Positions 1-8,844 of a stretch of DNA of 33,868 bases are shown piece after piece. The translations under genes and the position numbers were made by a program. The notes below the pieces were generated by a model, which saw nothing but the letters and a program-made list of their open reading frames with translations, had not been told where the DNA came from and made no database searches. Numbering within the stretch: position 1 is the stretch's first letter; each line of letters opens with the position of its first letter. This DNA is from Trichomonas tenax (lineage: Eukaryota > Parabasalia > Trichomonadida > Trichomonadidae): the NCBI GenBank assembly GCA_023091735.1, contig JALKBU010000548.1, positions 1-33,868 on the forward strand. The letters are read 5' to 3'.

Positions 1-624
1 AATAAATTGTTGATTTTCTATTTTTATTAACAAAACAATGTTGAGAGTTAGCAAGCTTACAGTTGGTATCTAAATTGCATAATACATTCGTAAGAGCTCA
101 CGTAGAAACATTTTAATTTTTGAAAAAATTTTATTCCTCATAAATAAATGATTTTTGTTGATAAAATAGATAAAACACATTAACCAAATGTGTTTTGTGT
201 GCTTATTTTGGCATAAATGTCCTTTACAGACATGTCACTTTATCATGCAAGTCTAGATTTTTTCAGCATATTTCGACCTTCTGTTTCTCAGGTAAATAAT
301 AGGAATTAGAAGATATCTCCTATGTATACCCCGATCCAAAAAATCTAGTTGTTAGCTAACAAAAAAAATCATGAAAATACGGATCAGTTAGGACTGTGCG
401 AAATAAGGTTAAAATAATTCATCAGGACTCGAATTTTTTTGAGTTGAAAAATATTATGAAATTATCAAAATCTGATACCGAAGACATCTAGAATATACAT
501 AGAAGTAGCATGGTATATAAAAATTTTTTATTCAAATTCACGCCAGGTTTCTCTAAGCTTCCTGCAAAAGTAAAATTTCATCTCATAAGGTTATATTTTT
601 GAATAGTTTACATCTGATGCAAAT
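1..624. other. AT-rich spacer upstream of the BspA-like gene
   Basis: No convincing gene or RNA is seen. The stretch holds a motif AATAAGGTTAAAAT (402-415) related to the element nearer the BspA start, a GACATGTC palindrome near 228-235, and the promoter region of the BspA-like gene at its right end. The left edge cuts into unannotated DNA. Confidence 0.6.
584..600 (+). promoter_or_regulatory. Candidate core promoter element CATAAGGTTATATTTT
   Basis: The element ends 25 bp before the proposed ATG of the BspA-like gene. The same 16 bases occur in the sense orientation 5 bp upstream of the ATG of the CHAT-like gene (18117-18132, minus strand). Looser relatives lie at 402-415, 20978-20990 (minus), 22078-22090 and 32062-32075. 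Its place just before the ATG is where trichomonad initiator elements are expected. The function is inferred. Confidence 0.45.
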
Positions 625-1899
625 ATGACCTTAACGGTCGATTATTTTTTGAAAATGTCATTAGATACGCACACTTTGGACCAATGTCCATTAAAACAAA
701 CTGTGAATGTAGCAACACTTTACCTGACTATTCGCAACTGCACAAATATCCCCTCCAATATTAGCAATTTGTATCCAAACTTAATAACTGTTGAAATTTC
801 AGATACCACAAAAGAAATCTTAGTGAATGCTTTCTCTAATTGTTCTAGTTTAACAAATATCAATCTTCCATCAACATTGACAAGTATTGGTAATTATGCT
901 TTCTCTAATTGTTCTAATTTAACAAATATCAATCTTCCATCAAATTTGACAAGTATTGGTAATGGTGCTTTCTCTAATTGTTCTAGTTTAACAAATATCA
1001 ATCTTCCATCAACATTGACAAGTATTGGTAATGATGCTTTCTCTTATTGTTCTAGTTTAACAAATATCACTCTTCCATCAAATTTGACAAGAATTGGTAA
1101 TTATGCTTTCTCTTATTGTTCTAGTTTAACAAATATCAATCTTCCATCAAATTTGACAAGAATTGGTAATTATACTTTCTCTTATTGTTCTAGTTTAACA
1201 AATATCACTCTTCCATCAAATTTGACAAGTATTGATAATGGTGCTTTCTCTTATTGTTCTAGTTTAACAAATATCAATCTTCCATCAAATTTGACAAGAA
1301 TTGGTAATTATACTTTCTCTTATTGTTCTAGTTTAACAAATATCACTCTTCCATCAACATTGACAAGTATTGGTAATTATGCTTTCTCTTATTGTTCTAG
1401 TTTAACAAATATCAATCTTCCATCAAATTTGACAAGAATTGGTAATTATACTTTCTCTTATTGTTCTAGTTTAACAAATATCACTCTTCCATCAAATTTG
1501 ACAAGTATTGATAATGGTGCTTTCTATAATTGTTCTAGTTTAACAAATATCACTCTCCCTTTAAATCTAACTTCTGTTTATCCAAATTCATTTACAAACT
1601 GTCCTATTATTACGAACATCATCGTCACAGATCCGAAGACAAAATACAATTACAACGCTTTTAATAACACTGTTCAATATGTTCATAATGTTAGTGTTTA
1701 CTATGACTTTCTTGAACCTATTGATCCAAGCATTGAAACTGTTTCCGAATTCATATCACGCGTTTATATTCCTTTCAACTATAATTGGAATGCCACCACA
1801 AACATTGGATTCGCATATATTCTATCTTCAATACCAAAAGTTAGATGCACATGCGGATATATGTTTCCATACAAAATAACCCGCACTCTTAAGCAATAG
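625..1899 (+). CDS. BspA-like leucine-rich repeat protein (LRR_5 type)
   Basis: The 424-residue protein has eleven nearly identical 23-residue repeats at about residues 69-321, of the form xFSxCSSLTNIxLPSxLTxIxN. This is the Treponema pallidum-type (LRR_5, BspA-like) leucine-rich repeat, a family hugely expanded in trichomonads and often linked to surface or host/bacterium interaction. A 68-residue N-terminal cap and a C-terminal part of about 100 residues are not repetitive. No signal peptide or membrane segment is obvious, so surface location is not supported by the sequence alone. The start could also be Met11 (position 655). The first Met is chosen because a promoter-like element lies 25 bp upstream. 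The stop TAG falls in the loop of a strong hairpin. Family assignment is firm, function is not. Confidence 0.9.
   Translation: MTLTVDYFLKMSLDTHTLDQCPLKQTVNVATLYLTIRNCTNIPSNISNLYPNLITVEISDTTKEILVNAFSNCSSLTNINLPSTLTSIGNYAFSNCSNLTNINLPSNLTSIGNGAFSNCSSLTNINLPSTLTSIGNDAFSYCSSLTNITLPSNLTRIGNYAFSYCSSLTNINLPSNLTRIGNYTFSYCSSLTNITLPSNLTSIDNGAFSYCSSLTNINLPSNLTRIGNYTFSYCSSLTNITLPSTLTSIGNYAFSYCSSLTNINLPSNLTRIGNYTFSYCSSLTNITLPSNLTSIDNGAFYNCSSLTNITLPLNLTSVYPNSFTNCPIITNIIVTDPKTKYNYNAFNNTVQYVHNVSVYYDFLEPIDPSIETVSEFISRVYIPFNYNWNATTNIGFAYILSSIPKVRCTCGYMFPYKITRTLKQ
829..1587 (+). repeat. Eleven tandem 69-bp coding units (23 codons each)
   Basis: Units start at each GCTTTC or ACTTTC and encode one LRR each. Units 5-6, 7-8 and 9-10 form a nearly identical 138-bp dimer: first member INLPSNLTRIGNY, second ITLPS(N/T)LTSIxN. 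So the array has a higher-order two-unit period on top of the 69-bp period. Unit 11 begins to diverge (LPLNLTSVYPN). Confidence 0.95.
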
Positions 1900-1917
1900 T
1901 AACTTAAGAAGGTGCGG
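1881..1917 (+). other. Strong hairpin spanning the BspA-like stop codon
   Basis: The left arm CCGCACTCTTAAG (1881-1893) pairs with the right arm CTTAAGAAGGTGCGG (1903-1917), about 13 bp with a two-base bulge. The TAG stop (1897-1899) lies in the loop. A second small hairpin, CTCG (1923-1926) with CGAG (1934-1937), follows. It may be a 3'-end or mRNA stability signal. The role is inferred. Confidence 0.6.
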
Positions 1918-2791
1918 CCAATCTCGATAGCTCCGAGGCGCCATATTATAGTACTTCTATTTATATCAAATGTACAGTAAAATTAACTATATGTGTTTTC
2001 TCCATTATCTAAACTTAATTTAGCTTCTCAGGTTGTGTAATGATAGCGGCTGGCCAGCCTTCAAAGATTGCTACAAGCAAGTTTAGATAAACACCACATC
2101 TCCAAAAGTAATACGCCATCAAAAACGAAAGCTTCCACTTGCAAAATCACTAAATCAATAATTCTCGAACACAAAATATTCATAAATTTCCACATTACGC
2201 CATGAATTAAAACAATGGACTTCGTTATATTCGAAAAATATTTTGATGGGAATCATAAAAAGACCACACCGAGCCTGGAGCTGTCGAGTCTATCGTGTAC
2301 GATCAGTGTTGGCTCTGATAAGGAGAAAAAAATGACTAAATTCACAAATATCGCTCAAAAAGGATTTTTTTAAGAAAAAGTGAACACAAAGAAGTTAAAA
2401 AGTTTATATCTTCCAAGTAAGAAGAGATTATATCTGCAGAACATAGGATGAGTATAGAAGTATGCATTGAATATTGTGACACAAATTATAATGGAAGCAA
2501 ATAGATATTTCGTAATTTAAGCAATAAAAAATGGTGATGATTGACATTTGCGGAGGTGTGCACCTATTTCAATATCGTTAAAAAGATGAATGACATTTAG
2601 TTATCGCGCTGAACTGTTGATTACTTTTCAATAAAGAAGGTACCATACGAATCGTACCATCTTAAGAGATACCTTTTTGTATAATTGACAATAGCAGTGA
2701 TTTTTCTAACTCAAAGATAATCTTCAAGCAATTATATAAAATTTCCTTCAACTTTATTTATTTTTGTATCATGAAGTTAAATAACAATTTT
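1918..2791. other. Spacer between convergent genes with GC-rich islands
   Basis: This is the 3' side of both the BspA-like gene and BiP. It contains the perfect palindrome GGCTGGCCAGCC (2048-2059), a GC-rich island with paired ends at 2271-2315, and nested inverted repeats at 2637-2675 (outer AAGGTA/TACCTT, inner TACGAATCGTA) followed on the plus strand by five Ts. No ORF looks real. One or more small RNA genes are possible but none was recognised. Confidence 0.5.
2265..2322. ncRNA. Possible unidentified structured RNA (GC island)
   Basis: In otherwise AT-rich DNA this block is GC-rich. Its ends pair, GAGCC (2271-2275) with GGCTC (2311-2315), enclosing a short inverted repeat ATCGT/ACGAT (2292-2303). 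No snRNA, SRP, RNase P or tRNA signature was recognised, and a decayed coding fragment is an alternative. Confidence 0.2.
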
Positions 2792-4660
2792 TTATATCTC
2801 ATCAATATCCATCTCTTTCTCATCTTTTTCAGTGAACAAGAAAGAAACTTCGGTGCCTAATTGATCGAATCTATCTAAGATCTTTTCTGCGTCATCTTCT
2901 GTTTCTTTAACATATTGCTTTTCTTCATTGAGAAGCTCTTCAAGGTGTGTTCTCTTTTCTTCTGACAAATCGACTTCATTGAGTTTGTAGAGAGCTCTAG
3001 CGATTGCTGTTTCGTATTTGTTTTTAGCGACAATCTGCGATCTTAATTTTTCATCATCTTCTTGCCAGTTTTGAGCAGATTCTATTGCATCCTCCATCTC
3101 ATCGCTGTCCAATCTGTTATCATTTGCGCTGATTGTGATGCTCTCTTCGTGATCGCTCGACTTGTCTTTCGCGGAGACTGTGAGAATGTTGTTTTGATCT
3201 AACTCGAATATAATGTCGAACAAAACAGTGCCGCGAGGACCCGGTGGAAGACCTGTTAAGTCAAAGCTTCCCAAGAAGTGGTTATCACGCGTCAGTGGTC
3301 TTTCACCTTCATATATTTGGATTGTAACTGTGTCGTCATCGTCTTCGGCATTTGAAAATGTTCTTGTTTTGGTTACAGGAATTCTTGTGTTTCTTGGAAT
3401 GACTTCGCTCATTAATCCACCGACTGTTTCGATACCTAACGTCAATGGATTGATGTTATGAAGGAGAATGTCAACCTCGTGATTCAAGACGCCGCCTTCG
3501 ACGGCAGCGCCGTAAGCAACGGCTTCATCAGGATTTATTGACTTGCAGAGAGACTTTCCGTTGAAATATTCTTTAACGAGTTGCTGGATCTTAATAATGC
3601 GTGTAGAGCCACCAATGAGAACGATTTCGTCGACTTCGTGCTTCATTATGTTTGCATCATCCAAGACTTGAGTGATTGGCTGTATTGTCTTCCTGAAGAG
3701 ATCCATGTTTAGCTCTTCGAATCTCGCGCGAGTGAGAGACTCAGAGAATTGTATTCCATCGTAGAAATTATCGATTTCTATCTGTGTCTGATGTTCGATT
3801 GATAAGACTCTCTTCGCACGCTCGCATTCTCTCTTGAGGATGGCCATAGACCTCGCGTTGTCTCTTGGATCTTTTCCTGTCTTCCTCTCGAAAACATCCG
3901 CGAAATGTTCAACGAGTCTCACATCGAAATCCTCGCCGCCTAAATGAGTATCACCGGCAGTGGCGTATACCTCGAAGAACGAATCTTCGACATTCAGCAA
4001 TGAAACGTCGAACGTGCCACCGCCTAGGTCATAAACGAGAACTAACATCGAATCAGTGCTCTTTCGGTCGAGGCCGTAAGCGAGTGACGCGGCAGTTGGC
4101 TCGTTGATGATTCGTGTGATTTTGAGGCCAATGATCTTTCCAGCAGTAATCGTTGACCATCTTTGCGAATCATCAAAATATGCAGGGACGGTGACAACAG
4201 CTTCATCGATTTTGTAGCCGAGATATGACTCAGCGATCGTTTTCATCTTGTAAAGGATCATAGAAGAGATTTCTTCGGGTGAATATTGTTGAATTGTTCC
4301 ATTATTCTCTAATTCTACGTAAGGATGGTTATTTTTATCGACGACTTTATAATTGAGGTGTGGAATTTCGTTTTGGACGACTTGATCTGAAAATCTTCGT
4401 CCAATCAATCTTTTTATCGCGTAAATTGTGTTTGCAGGCTCAGACACCAAGTATGGCATCGCAGCATTTCCAATGAGTCGTTTTCCATTTCCTATATAAA
4501 CTACAGACGGCGTAATTCTATTTCCGATCTCATTTGGAATGATTTCGACCTTTCCGTTCATATAGACGCCTACGCACGAGAAAGTTGTGCCTAGATCTAT
4601 GCCGATGATTGGCTTATTCTCTTCACATAAAGTTTTAATGAAGAATAAAAACAAAATCAT
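2792..4660 (-). CDS. BiP: ER-type Hsp70 chaperone (BiP/GRP78-like)
   Basis: This ATP-driven chaperone should fold and quality-control secretory proteins in the ER. The 622-residue protein begins with a short hydrophobic signal sequence (about residues 1-12). The Hsp70 phosphate-binding motif GIDLGTTFS follows at residues 20-28, then the second signature [12 protein letters not shown] and the third VLIGGSTRI. The substrate-binding domain ([12 protein letters not shown]) and an acidic helical lid complete it. Length is slightly below the usual 650 or so residues. It ends in MDIDEI, neither a standard KDEL-type ER retrieval signal nor the EEVD of cytosolic Hsp70. The start is the only Met that gives a signal sequence. 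An AACACATGTAAA motif lies 56-67 bp upstream, between this gene and the importin-like gene. Confidence 0.93.
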   Translation of the reverse strand: MILFLFFIKTLCEENKPIIGIDLGTTFSCVGVYMNGKVEIIPNEIGNRITPSVVYIGNGKRLIGNAAMPYLVSEPANTIYAIKRLIGRRFSDQVVQNEIPHLNYKVVDKNNHPYVELENNGTIQQYSPEEISSMILYKMKTIAESYLGYKIDEAVVTVPAYFDDSQRWSTITAGKIIGLKITRIINEPTAASLAYGLDRKSTDSMLVLVYDLGGGTFDVSLLNVEDSFFEVYATAGDTHLGGEDFDVRLVEHFADVFERKTGKDPRDNARSMAILKRECERAKRVLSIEHQTQIEIDNFYDGIQFSESLTRARFEELNMDLFRKTIQPITQVLDDANIMKHEVDEIVLIGGSTRIIKIQQLVKEYFNGKSLCKSINPDEAVAYGAAVEGGVLNHEVDILLHNINPLTLGIETVGGLMSEVIPRNTRIPVTKTRTFSNAEDDDDTVTIQIYEGERPLTRDNHFLGSFDLTGLPPGPRGTVLFDIIFELDQNNILTVSAKDKSSDHEESITISANDNRLDSDEMEDAIESAQNWQEDDEKLRSQIVAKNKYETAIARALYKLNEVDLSEEKRTHLEELLNEEKQYVKETEDDAEKILDRFDQLGTEVSFLFTEKDEKEMDIDEI

Positions 4661-4715
4661 TTTTGTCAGTTTTTGAATTTAGCCAGATAGATAAAAAAAG
4701 TTTGATAACTCTATC

Positions 4716-4727
4716 TTTACATGTGTT
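4716..4727 (-). promoter_or_regulatory. CAYGTAAA-type motif upstream of BiP
   Basis: AACACATGTAAA reads on the minus strand, the same strand as BiP, about 56-67 bp before its ATG. It is one member of the motif family seen before several genes in the window. Promoter function is inferred from position. Confidence 0.4.
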
Positions 4728-4745
4728 AAACAGAATCAAAAAAAA

Positions 4746-7217
4746 TTAGCGGATGAGTGTGTTGAATCTGTTGAGCTTTGCACGTGAGGACTGGTAGTCC
4801 TTTGAGATCTGCTTAGCGATGGCTGGTTTCTTCTTGCAGATTGATTTGAGTGTTTCCTTCATTGCCTTGATGACGTCATCATCGAACTCGAACTCTTCGA
4901 GCTCGCTCTTCTTGAGGAGAAGGAGCTCAGCGAACATCTTGAGGGCTGGGACAACGATGCACTCGAATCTCTCCTGGTCAGCGAGCATGTCGACGATGTT
5001 CATGATGAGTTCGCCGACGAACTCGATCTCTGGTGAGAATGGCATCATTGTGACGAGAGCGCCGAGGAAGTCCTCATCGACTTCGACTTCTGAGTTGTTG
5101 GCGTAGACTGAGAAGACGAACTTGGCAACCGTTGGCATGATCTGGAGTCCTTCGAACTGGAAGTCCTCTTCCTCGCCCGCTTCGGCAACGAGCATGACGG
5201 CGCTCTTGAGTGGGGCGAAGAACTGGTCGGCTGGCTTGAGTGTAGCTGGGTATGATGTGTTGATGGATGTGAGGCACTCAAGGATTGTCTCGAGTTCACC
5301 GAAGTCGCCGGAGTCAACGTTATTCATGTGCTGCTTGATGATCTCGACGAGCTTCTTTGCACCGTCCTCCTTGATGGCGCAAACTTCGATACCAGCGGAG
5401 ATTGGCTCAAGGACAAGAGAGATAGCACCCTCGACGTCCTTCTCAAGCCACTCAACGAGTGTGTTGCAGAGGGAAACGCCCTGGAGTGGGTACTTCCTGA
5501 TGAACTGCGCGAAGAAGACGAAGTAAGCACCCTCTGGTGGTAAAACTTCGATTGGCGCATGGCCATCGAGGATCTTGAGCTCGCCCTTGACGATGCTCTG
5601 TATGAATGGCTCAACCTTGTCGGCTGGGATGGAGAACTTCTCGATCATGTCATTCAATGTGTGGAGGAGCATGTTGATGTCATCGGACTCCTCAACGAGC
5701 TTAGCACGAGCGGTGATGAGATCGAAAGCCTTGATAGCGTTTGGAAGAGCCAACTTCTGGAGGAGGCACAAAACAGCAGCGCAACCGTGGCCAACAACCT
5801 TGATGTCGTCATCCTGGAGGAGCTCGAAGATGTGGTCCGTGGCTGGTGTGATGTGCTCATCACTGCCGCCCTGGCCGATGAGTCTGCAGACATCTGTGAA
5901 CATCATGTTGCGCTCCTTTCTTGATGGGATGGCCTCATTGTTGTAGTTAGCCATGACTGTAGCGATGATGCTCTTGACCTGCTGCTTTGTCTCCTGTGGG
6001 AAGTACTCCTGGCAGACGATGTGGAAGGATGTGATCCACGGGAATGCCTTGAGCTCGTTAGCGGCAACGAGGTTAGCAACAACGCCGAGAGCGTCCTTGT
6101 AGGAGTCCTCAACGTAAGCCTGGTCCTTGGAAGCAATGTCGGAGAGGAGATCGATAGCGTGGGCCTTGATGATGGCTGGATACTCGCCCTTCATGTGGTC
6201 GAGTGAGAAGTCGAGGAGCTTCTGGATGATCTTGATGTCGACATCGCCATCGTCGTGGTGGTGGTGATGGTGCTCGCACTCGTCATCGCCGCAGTCGCAC
6301 TCGTCCTCGTCATCTGGTGTCAGGACAACGCGGAGGAGCTTGAAGAAGTACTTGATCGCAGCGTCTGTCTTGCACTGGTCGAGGATAGCGAGGAGCTTAG
6401 AGAGATCGTCCTCTGGGAAGACGTGGCATGCGACCATGGCGTACAAGGCGTGGTAGGCTGTCTTAACATAGGAAATGTTCTCCTCGTTGAGGATTGGAGC
6501 AACTGGAGTGACTAATGTGTCAAGTTCTGGGCATGCTTCCATGTCCTCCTCGAAGAAGTCGCAGAGGTAGTCCAAGAGGCGGCAGCCAGCGACCTTCTGG
6601 AGCAAATCGCCCTGCAAGCCCTTGTTTAGGTACTCGAGGACCTTTGGAAGGTGCTCTGGAAGCAACTCACAGAGATCCTTAAGGATTGGGGCAATGCACA
6701 ATGAAGCAGCGACAAACTTGTCTGCTTCGAGCTCCTGGAAGTAAGCGTTGACGAAATCTGGTAAATTGTCGCTATCGATTGTGTCAAGAAGGACATCGTC
6801 GAAGTTGTCGAGGAAGCTGTTTGGAATCTCCTTCTTTTCCTTGAGCAAAGCGTCGCAAATGTCAATTCCGGCCTTGATAATGGCAACATCGTTCTCAACT
6901 GTTGTGAATGGGATTGTGATGATAAGTGGAACGAAAGCCTTGGAGCGCTCCTCTGTAGAAAGAGAAGCATCAGCGGACTTCTTGATAAGAGCGTTGAGCC
7001 TTGGAACATCTGTCTTACGGAACTCTGGGACCCTCTCGAGGTACTGCTGGTAGACTTCGAAGTACATTTCCAAGTTCTTTGTTGATGATTCAGCAACATC
7101 GATCAATAAGTCCCAAAGCTTTGCGTCATCGAGACTCTCTGGCTTTGGAGTGCCCTCCTCTGAGTTGATGAAGTCGGCAAGTGTCTTGAATGCCGCGACG
7201 TGTGTGTCGTTCATCAT
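4746..7217 (-). CDS. HEAT-repeat protein, probable importin-beta (karyopherin) family
   Basis: The 823-residue acidic protein is almost entirely alpha-helical repeats of HEAT type with no catalytic motif. An acidic loop, EDECDCGDDECE plus six consecutive His, sits near residues 305-330, where karyopherins of the importin-5/importin-4 kind also carry an acidic loop. It would then carry cargo through nuclear pores in a Ran-dependent way. It is shorter than typical importin-5 (about 1100 residues), and no canonical Ran-binding motif was identified, so another HEAT scaffold is possible. Gene GC is higher than in the neighbours, which suggests strong codon selection and high expression. Met1 and Met2 are adjacent. 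TCACGTAAAA lies 60-69 bp upstream in the sense orientation. Confidence 0.5.
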   Translation of the reverse strand: MMNDTHVAAFKTLADFINSEEGTPKPESLDDAKLWDLLIDVAESSTKNLEMYFEVYQQYLERVPEFRKTDVPRLNALIKKSADASLSTEERSKAFVPLIITIPFTTVENDVAIIKAGIDICDALLKEKKEIPNSFLDNFDDVLLDTIDSDNLPDFVNAYFQELEADKFVAASLCIAPILKDLCELLPEHLPKVLEYLNKGLQGDLLQKVAGCRLLDYLCDFFEEDMEACPELDTLVTPVAPILNEENISYVKTAYHALYAMVACHVFPEDDLSKLLAILDQCKTDAAIKYFFKLLRVVLTPDDEDECDCGDDECEHHHHHHDDGDVDIKIIQKLLDFSLDHMKGEYPAIIKAHAIDLLSDIASKDQAYVEDSYKDALGVVANLVAANELKAFPWITSFHIVCQEYFPQETKQQVKSIIATVMANYNNEAIPSRKERNMMFTDVCRLIGQGGSDEHITPATDHIFELLQDDDIKVVGHGCAAVLCLLQKLALPNAIKAFDLITARAKLVEESDDINMLLHTLNDMIEKFSIPADKVEPFIQSIVKGELKILDGHAPIEVLPPEGAYFVFFAQFIRKYPLQGVSLCNTLVEWLEKDVEGAISLVLEPISAGIEVCAIKEDGAKKLVEIIKQHMNNVDSGDFGELETILECLTSINTSYPATLKPADQFFAPLKSAVMLVAEAGEEEDFQFEGLQIMPTVAKFVFSVYANNSEVEVDEDFLGALVTMMPFSPEIEFVGELIMNIVDMLADQERFECIVVPALKMFAELLLLKKSELEEFEFDDDVIKAMKETLKSICKKKPAIAKQISKDYQSSRAKLNRFNTLIR

Positions 7218-7276
7218 GATTTTGACAGATTTTAGGACTCGACCACTGGTCTTTGCGATTTTGCGATTTTCGGGTG

Positions 7277-7286
7277 TTTTACGTGA
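7277..7286 (-). promoter_or_regulatory. TCACGTAAAA motif upstream of the importin-like gene
   Basis: This is a variant of the GMCAYGTAAA motif on the coding strand, 60-69 bp before the ATG. Role inferred. Confidence 0.35.
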
Positions 7287-7844
7287 TATTATTGAGTGTG
7301 GTTTAAAAATTTTCGTAAAATTTTTGACTCACATTTTTGTGCTTTCTTATTTTTGTGAATATTGTTGATGGGATACTGTCATTTTATAGCTTTCTTTGAT
7401 TATTTTATTGTTTCAACAAGAGAGAGCTATGTTGCTGCCAAAAATTGTGAAATATTGCGTTATTATAATATAATTTGTGGAATTATGGCTTGGCATTATG
7501 TTTTTAGGCTCAAATATTCAATTTAAACTTATGGTGGATGTCCATTTAAAAAGATGTCTCTTGAAGATTTGACAAAAAATCTAAACAATTATATTCATTC
7601 TTCATTTTCTAGATTTTACTTTTATAATTTTCAATTTTTCTCATGATACAAATAGTATTTTAAATTTTTAAATAATACCCCTTATTACAAAATATATACA
7701 CATTATATATTAATTACTTATTTGAAGATTATCGTTGAATTTTCTTTGTTTTGAAATCAAATGTGAAAAATTCCTCAATAATTCATTAAGATATTTGAAG
7801 TCTATTATGAATGGATATGAAAAATTCTTTTTTATTATTTTCAT

Positions 7845-7886
7845 GACATGTAAAATATTCAATATGAATGTGATATGACGTGTAAA
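7845..7886 (+). promoter_or_regulatory. Two GACATGTAAA-type motifs upstream of the chromo-like gene
   Basis: GACATGTAAA (7845-7854) and GACGTGTAAA (7877-7886) lie in the sense orientation, 48-57 and 16-25 bp before the ATG at 7902. Two copies so near a start support a promoter role, which is still inferred. Confidence 0.45.
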
Positions 7887-7901
7887 CTGTCATAAAAATC
7901 A

Positions 7902-8372
7902 ATGCATGCTTCACATAAGGAGCATTCATTCAATGAGTCTAAGAATTCGTCTGAATGTCCGATTTTAGACTTCAAACAGTACATTGTCATTCTTGGCCAC
8001 TACCAAAAAAATAATCAAATATTTTATAAATATCGAGATCTAAACAATGTTGAAAGAATTACAAACAATACGAAATATCTTCCAGATGAGTGCATATTGC
8101 GATACTGGAACGAAATTCTCGATGCAAATGGTTTACCAAGTTTATCAAAAATGAAAACTTCGAACAGGCCAATTTTAAGTCAACCAAACGATAAAGAAGA
8201 TCCAGTTAATGTCGAGCACAGACTTCGTGTGGCATTTCCGCTGGGATCTAAATTCGAATTTACAAGTCTTGCAGATAATACCGATGTTTCTGTTCACATG
8301 CAGACAATGAAACAAAGCCACAAAGTTGCTTTAATAGAATTAATGAAAGATGTTCTTAAAAAGAACGTCTAA
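7902..8372 (+). CDS. Small basic protein with possible chromodomain (HP1-like?)
   Basis: The 156-residue protein has a segment at about residues 25-73 (YIVILGHYQKNNQIFYKYRD then YLPDECILRYWNEIL). Its order of strands and final helix resembles a diverged chromodomain: hydrophobic start, G-x-x-x-Y strand, then a C-terminal helix. The tail (KFEFTSLADNTDVS then VALIELMKDVLKK) could be a chromoshadow-like unit, giving an HP1-type layout that would bind methylated histone tails. The diagnostic tryptophans of the aromatic cage are not clear, so this is a weak call. Start: the ATG is preceded by two motif copies, and the preceding sequence is typical AT-rich spacer. An HP1 role is inference only. Confidence 0.4.
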   Translation: MHASHKEHSFNESKNSSECPILDFKQYIVILGHYQKNNQIFYKYRDLNNVERITNNTKYLPDECILRYWNEILDANGLPSLSKMKTSNRPILSQPNDKEDPVNVEHRLRVAFPLGSKFEFTSLADNTDVSVHMQTMKQSHKVALIELMKDVLKKNV

Positions 8373-8844
8373 AATTGTCTTTCGATTATACGCAAAGAAT
8401 TACATGAAGTCCAGCACTCATCAAATCAATCTTTTGTAAATTTCATTTCTGACTGATAAAATGGTTACATATCATACGTTATTAATGAAATAATGAAAAC
8501 ATACTTCGAATTTAATCTCCAAAGTCCTATCATTGATCTGCATAATCACAAAACTTACAGAACATATAAACCTTCAAAGAAGATCGATATTAATCAAATA
8601 ATATATATTATTGAATATTTAAATATTCGATTTTACCTTACAGAAGTAGAGCATAATTGTTAGCTTCCTAAAGTATATTATGACCATAGTATTAATAACC
8701 AAAATCAAAAACCAATAAAAATTTCATCACTGGGAACTAAACTTTTCTATTACAATTTTTTTGAATTTAAGCTCTATAGGCTATAGCCAGTCTATATTTT
8801 GAATAAAAGAATTTGAACAAAAATAATCGTTTCCAAAAAATATT
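8373..8844. other. AT-rich spacer
   Basis: Nothing coding is seen. It contains a perfect 16-bp AT palindrome (8613-8628) and a GGCTATAGCC palindrome (8779-8788) about 57 bp before the G3BP-like start. No GMCAYGTAAA motif was found here. Confidence 0.6.

Larger units (their letters stand above)
7218..7901. other. Divergent promoter region (importin-like gene and chromo-like gene)
   Basis: The 684-bp AT-rich spacer separates divergent genes. The left end holds TTTTACGTGA (7277-7286), and the right end two plus-strand motifs, at 7845-7854 and 7877-7886. No gene is seen between them. Confidence 0.6.

Noticed and set aside
1916..1950. U4 snRNA-like words (GCCAAT, then CCGAGGCGC at similar spacing)
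   Set aside because: The kink-turn GA pairs and the GCTAAT segment that pairs with U6 are absent, and the block overlaps the hairpin at the end of a gene. Resemblance is limited to two short words.
5045..7099. Long Ser/Arg-rich frames on both strands within the importin-like gene
   Set aside because: These are shadows caused by strong codon bias of the minus-strand gene.
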